From Nitrospina sp. (lineage in GTDB: Bacteria; Nitrospinota; Nitrospinia; Nitrospinales; Nitrospinaceae), in assembly GCA_004357435.1 (NCBI GenBank), contig SMVS01000121.1, positions 1 through 9,203 on the forward strand: a DNA stretch of 9,203 nucleotides, written 5' to 3'. The notes under the pieces are model-generated. The model was not told where the DNA came from, ran no database searches, and saw nothing but the letters and a program-made list of their open reading frames with translations. A program made the position numbers and the translations under genes. Below, in pieces: positions 6,368-9,203 of this stretch. How positions within the stretch are numbered: position 1 is the first letter of the stretch; the number at the start of each line of letters is the position of its first letter.

Positions 6368-8305
6368 TTATGCCGGTGATGGGTCGGGCATTCCACCCAG
6401 AATTCCATCAGACCCCCCCACGCTGTCATCTTTCTTTTTACTTTTTTTATCTGACTGGGGGATTTCATCTTTAGAAACTTCTTCCATTTTATCTCCGGGG
6501 CCCTCATCGTCGGACTGCTTGCCCTCCAACAGTTCGGTGATTTCCTTCAAATCAAGAGTTTCATGTTCCAACAGGGCTAAAGCCAGTTTTTCCAGTTTAT
6601 CCCGGTTATCCGTCAGGACTTCCATCGCCACGTTGTAACCGCCCATGACCAGAGCTTTGACTTCGAGATCGATCAGTTTAGCGGTTTCATCACTGAAGGT
6701 TTTCTGATTGGAAAAATCCTTTCCAAGGAAAACCTGTTCCTCTTTGCTGCCGTACGACAGCGGGCCCATTTTTTCACTCATGCCCCACTCACACACCATC
6801 TTGCGTGCGGTTTCGGTGGCGACCTCGATATCGTTGCCCGCTCCCGTGGTCATTTCTCCCAGGCAAATTTCCTCCGAGACCCGCCCTCCCATCATGATGG
6901 ACAGCCGATTAACGAGATAACCTCGTGGGTAAGTGTGTTTTTCATCCACCGGCAATTGCATGGTGACTCCCAGGGCTTGTCCTCGAGGGATAATGGTCAC
7001 TTTATGAAGCGGATCGGTATCCGGCAACAGGTAAGCCACCAGGGCATGACCCGCCTCATGATAGGCCGTGATTTTTTTCTCTTTTTCAGTGATCACCATA
7101 CTGCGACGTTCCACACCCATTAGAACTTTGTCCTTGGCATCTTCAAAGTCCTCCTTATCGACGGCTTTCTTCTCTCTCCGGGCCGCCAGCAACGCGGCTT
7201 CATTGACCAGGTTGGCCAAATCCGCTCCGGTGAAACCGGGGGTGCCACGGGCCACCACTTTCAAATCCACATCATCAGTGAGCGGAACTTTAGAGGTGTG
7301 AACCTTAAGGATACCTTCTCGACCTTTAATATCGGGCCTGCCAACCACCACTTGACGATCAAATCGACCCGGCCGCAATAAGGCTGGGTCCAAAACATCG
7401 GGACGGTTGGTGGCGGCTATGAGAATAACGCCTTCATTATTCTCGAAACCATCCATCTCAACTAAAAGTTGGTTCAGAGTCTGCTCGCGTTCATCGTGGC
7501 CGCCACCCAGCCCGGCGCCACGATGCCGGCCTACAGCGTCTATTTCGTCCACAAAAATAATACAGGGACTGTTCTTTTTACCTTGCTCAAACAAGTCGCG
7601 AACCCGCGAGGCTCCCACCCCAACAAACATTTCAACAAAATCGGAACCACTGATACAAAAAAATGGCACACTGGCTTCGCCCGCAATGGCGCGGGCAAGG
7701 AGGGTTTTACCGGTACCCGGAGGACCAATCAAAAGCACTCCCTTCGGAATTTTTCCGCCCAACTGGCTGAACTTCTGCGGTTCTTTTAGGAATTCAATTA
7801 TTTCATGCAATTCCTCCTTGGCTTCATCCACACCCGCAACATCTTTGAATGTCGTTTTGATTTTACTGTCATCTATCAATCGGGCTTTACTCTTCCCAAA
7901 AGATAAGGCCTTGCCGCCTCCCGCTTGCATTTGGCGCATGAAGAAAATCCATATCCCCAAGAGTAACAACATGGGGAACCAGGAGATAAGAATACTCATA
8001 TACCAACTGGTCTGTTCCGGTGGGACCACCTCCATCCGCACACCATTTTCGCGTAATAAAGTGATCAATGTTGGATCCTTGGATGGCGCGTAGGTTTCGA
8101 ATGATTGGCCATCCGTGTATTTGCCCGAAATATTGTCACCTTGAATCACCACCTCGGAAACCTTACCGGTTTCCACTTGGGTCATGAAATCACTGAAAAC
8201 AACTTTGGATTGAGAAACCGTGGGTTGGTTGATTACATTGACTAAGGTGATCAGGATAATTCCAATGACCAGCCATAACGCGAGATTTTTATAAAATTGG
8301 TTCAA
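6368..8305 (-). CDS. ftsH: ATP-dependent zinc metalloprotease FtsH
   Basis: FtsH is a hexameric inner-membrane AAA protease that extracts and degrades misfolded membrane proteins and selected regulators. The 645-residue product has membrane helix 1 (about 8-25), a periplasmic domain and helix 2 (about 103-122). The AAA module has Walker A GPPGTGKT (194-201), Walker B IIFVDEID (249-256) and an arginine-finger region RPGRFDR (311-317). The peptidase has zinc motif HEAGH (416-420) and a likely third ligand, Asp492, in TTGAGND. A charged Lys/Glu-rich tail of about 50 residues follows. I chose TTG at 8305: it gives the usual N terminus NQFYKNLALWL and has AAGGAG 6 nt upstream. A longer frame from 8410 would add 35 residues, overlap tilS and cross the probable promoter. 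Order tilS-ftsH is widely conserved. A terminator ends the gene. Confidence 0.97.
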   Translation of the reverse strand: MNQFYKNLALWLVIGIILITLVNVINQPTVSQSKVVFSDFMTQVETGKVSEVVIQGDNISGKYTDGQSFETYAPSKDPTLITLLRENGVRMEVVPPEQTSWYMSILISWFPMLLLLGIWIFFMRQMQAGGGKALSFGKSKARLIDDSKIKTTFKDVAGVDEAKEELHEIIEFLKEPQKFSQLGGKIPKGVLLIGPPGTGKTLLARAIAGEASVPFFCISGSDFVEMFVGVGASRVRDLFEQGKKNSPCIIFVDEIDAVGRHRGAGLGGGHDEREQTLNQLLVEMDGFENNEGVILIAATNRPDVLDPALLRPGRFDRQVVVGRPDIKGREGILKVHTSKVPLTDDVDLKVVARGTPGFTGADLANLVNEAALLAARREKKAVDKEDFEDAKDKVLMGVERRSMVITEKEKKITAYHEAGHALVAYLLPDTDPLHKVTIIPRGQALGVTMQLPVDEKHTYPRGYLVNRLSIMMGGRVSEEICLGEMTTGAGNDIEVATETARKMVCEWGMSEKMGPLSYGSKEEQVFLGKDFSNQKTFSDETAKLIDLEVKALVMGGYNVAMEVLTDNRDKLEKLALALLEHETLDLKEITELLEGKQSDDEGPGDKMEEVSKDEIPQSDKKSKKKDDSVGGSDGILGGMPDPSPA

Positions 8306-8311
8306 GACCTT

Positions 8312-8317
8312 CTCCTT
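8312..8317 (-). promoter_or_regulatory. Shine-Dalgarno site that fixes the TTG start of ftsH
   Basis: AAGGAG on the minus strand lies 6 nt before TTG at 8305. No ATG or GTG lies at a suitable distance in this frame, so the site supports a TTG start. Confidence 0.8.
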
Positions 8318-8351
8318 TTTTCGATAATCAGGCAAAACCCTACACGCATTG

Positions 8352-8360
8352 ATTTTAGCA
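8352..8360 (-). promoter_or_regulatory. Probable extended -10 promoter of ftsH
   Basis: The minus strand reads TGC followed by TAAAAT (8357-8352), five of six matches to TATAAT with the TGn extension. The -35 region at the right distance (around GCTTTA) is poor, as is common with extended -10 promoters. Transcription would start near 8345, giving a leader of about 40 nt with the AAGGAG site. It lies in the 94-nt gap after tilS. Confidence 0.5.
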
Positions 8361-8376
8361 TATTTTATATAAAATA
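8361..8376. repeat. Perfect 16-bp AT-only palindrome in the ftsH promoter spacer
   Basis: TATTTTATATAAAATA is identical to its own reverse complement. It starts directly upstream of the TGC of the extended -10 element and fills the -35/-10 spacer. This is a position where a dimeric repressor could act, or where easily melted DNA could help promoter opening. It may also be chance in AT-rich DNA. Confidence 0.6.
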
Positions 8377-8399
8377 AAGCCGGTTTCTTTAAGGCCTGT

Positions 8400-9203
8400 T
8401 CATTTAGCAACAGGGTAGGTTAAGCCTTCAATTATCAATACCCTCTTGGTCTCGGAGGTCACCCTGTAGGAATGAGATATTCGCAATCCATAAACCCAGA
8501 TAATATCGCCTGTGATCGTTGTCAAGATTGGGATATGGATTCTTTGCTCTTGAGGAATTTTCTCGTCGATTAAAAATTTTTTTAATTTTTTGGTTCCCTG
8601 CATTCCCAAGGGCAGAAATCGATCCCCAGGTTGAAAATACCGCACCCTGATCTGATCGCCCGTTTGATCAAAATCGAACGTTGCCTTCACCGGACCTTCC
8701 ACTGAAAAATCCAAGGCAACTTGTCCTGTCACTTGCGTTTTAAAAGTGATTTGGGAACTCCGCATGAAAGATTCCCCGGGGATTTTCAACTCAAGATCTT
8801 CCCGCTTTATTGGCTCGCCCCCTTTAACATCCAGAATCTTATAAAACCATACTTTGTCCCGGTCACACTGAGCTTCCATATCGTCCGGAAGAGAGATGCG
8901 TTTATCGGGTTTGGGTTGCAAAAACAGTTGGGTCACCTCCTGAACATGGGCGGCAGTGACTTTTCGCAAATCCCCTTTAATCTTTTGAATAGCGATTCGA
9001 ATCACCCGGTTTCGAAGGGCCGGCGATTGGCTGGATAAGGCGGCCCTCTCCAGGCCAAGTTTATCCCTGCCCATGGACCGGGACGAAACCCGGTCAAAAC
9101 ACTCCATAGCAAGTTTGTTGAGGAACCGGTCCTCATCAAGAAGAATGGACGCTGATTGCAAAATGTTTTGCCGGATATTTTTGTTGTACTCTTTTTCCAG
9201 ATG
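8400..9203 (-). CDS. tilS: tRNA(Ile)-lysidine synthetase, C-terminal part (truncated by window edge)
   Basis: TilS uses ATP to attach lysine to C34 of the CAU-anticodon tRNA-Ile, so that it reads AUA as isoleucine. The visible part is 267 residues plus the TGA stop. The frame is open to the right edge, and the N-terminal ATP-pyrophosphatase domain with its SGGxDS motif lies outside. The helical linker region appears first (for example SILLDEDRFLNKLA, typical of the family). The C-terminal TilS domain follows at about residues 188-262, with PGDRFLPLG, GTKKLKKFLIDEKIP and IIWVYGLRIS. An ATG- or TTG-started frame within the fragment (from 9161) is only an internal start. ftsH begins 94 nt downstream, an adjacency seen in many bacteria. 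The gene appears intact as far as it can be seen. Confidence 0.95.
   Translation of the reverse strand, partial: HLEKEYNKNIRQNILQSASILLDEDRFLNKLAMECFDRVSSRSMGRDKLGLERAALSSQSPALRNRVIRIAIQKIKGDLRKVTAAHVQEVTQLFLQPKPDKRISLPDDMEAQCDRDKVWFYKILDVKGGEPIKREDLELKIPGESFMRSSQITFKTQVTGQVALDFSVEGPVKATFDFDQTGDQIRVRYFQPGDRFLPLGMQGTKKLKKFLIDEKIPQEQRIHIPILTTITGDIIWVYGLRISHSYRVTSETKRVLIIEGLTYPVAK

Noticed and set aside
5770..6638. Plus-strand frames of 136 and 154 codons over folP and the ftsH end
   Set aside because: They are shadows of folP and ftsH; one crosses the minus-strand terminator. No protein features.
7407..8093. Long open frame on the plus strand, 228 codons
   Set aside because: It is fully antisense to ftsH, has a Ser/Pro-rich composition typical of a complement frame, and has no family resemblance.
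1..9203. Mobile element, CRISPR array, defence or secretion cluster
   Set aside because: No transposase, integrase, direct-repeat array or toxin-like gene is seen. The gene content is housekeeping throughout.

Overview
This window is a housekeeping stretch of a bacterial chromosome. Every supported gene, eleven in all counting one tRNA, lies on the minus strand, so transcription runs from the right edge to the left. The gene set fits a Gram-negative, respiring bacterium: a Rieske-type iron-sulfur protein with a twin-arginine motif, SecG, FtsH, DXP-dependent vitamin B6 synthesis and folate synthesis. Base composition is near balanced by eye. The style of the proteins suggests a deep-branching group such as Nitrospinota, Nitrospirota or a former deltaproteobacterium. 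Nitrospinota is my tentative preference, but no marker gene here settles it.

Layout in the direction of transcription. (1) The 3' two-thirds or so of tilS (tRNA-Ile lysidine synthetase) runs off the right edge, followed by ftsH (membrane AAA protease), which has its own probable promoter and starts at TTG. (2) A strong intrinsic terminator ends ftsH. folP (dihydropteroate synthase) and pdxJ (pyridoxine 5'-phosphate synthase) follow, 4 nt apart, forming a cofactor pair. (3) A near-consensus sigma70 promoter starts the next unit: gap, tpiA, secG and tRNA-Leu(GAG), tightly spaced and probably cotranscribed. Phosphoglycerate kinase, often found between gap and tpiA, is absent. (4) Next come a small four-helix membrane protein of unknown function and a flavoprotein that looks like dihydrolipoamide dehydrogenase but lacks most of the residues that define that enzyme. 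(5) The 5' end of a Rieske protein gene, with its own probable promoter, runs off the left edge and probably opens a cytochrome bc-type operon.

The parts serve protein quality control and export (ftsH, secG), translation (tilS, tRNA-Leu), lower glycolysis/gluconeogenesis (gap, tpiA), cofactor synthesis (folP, pdxJ) and electron transport (Rieske). There is no sign of a mobile element, CRISPR array, phage or defence system. The most interesting item is the degenerate dihydrolipoamide-dehydrogenase-like flavoprotein at 458-1804. Secondary items are the ftsH/folP terminator and a perfect AT-only palindrome inside the ftsH promoter. No gene-free stretch exceeds 150 nt.
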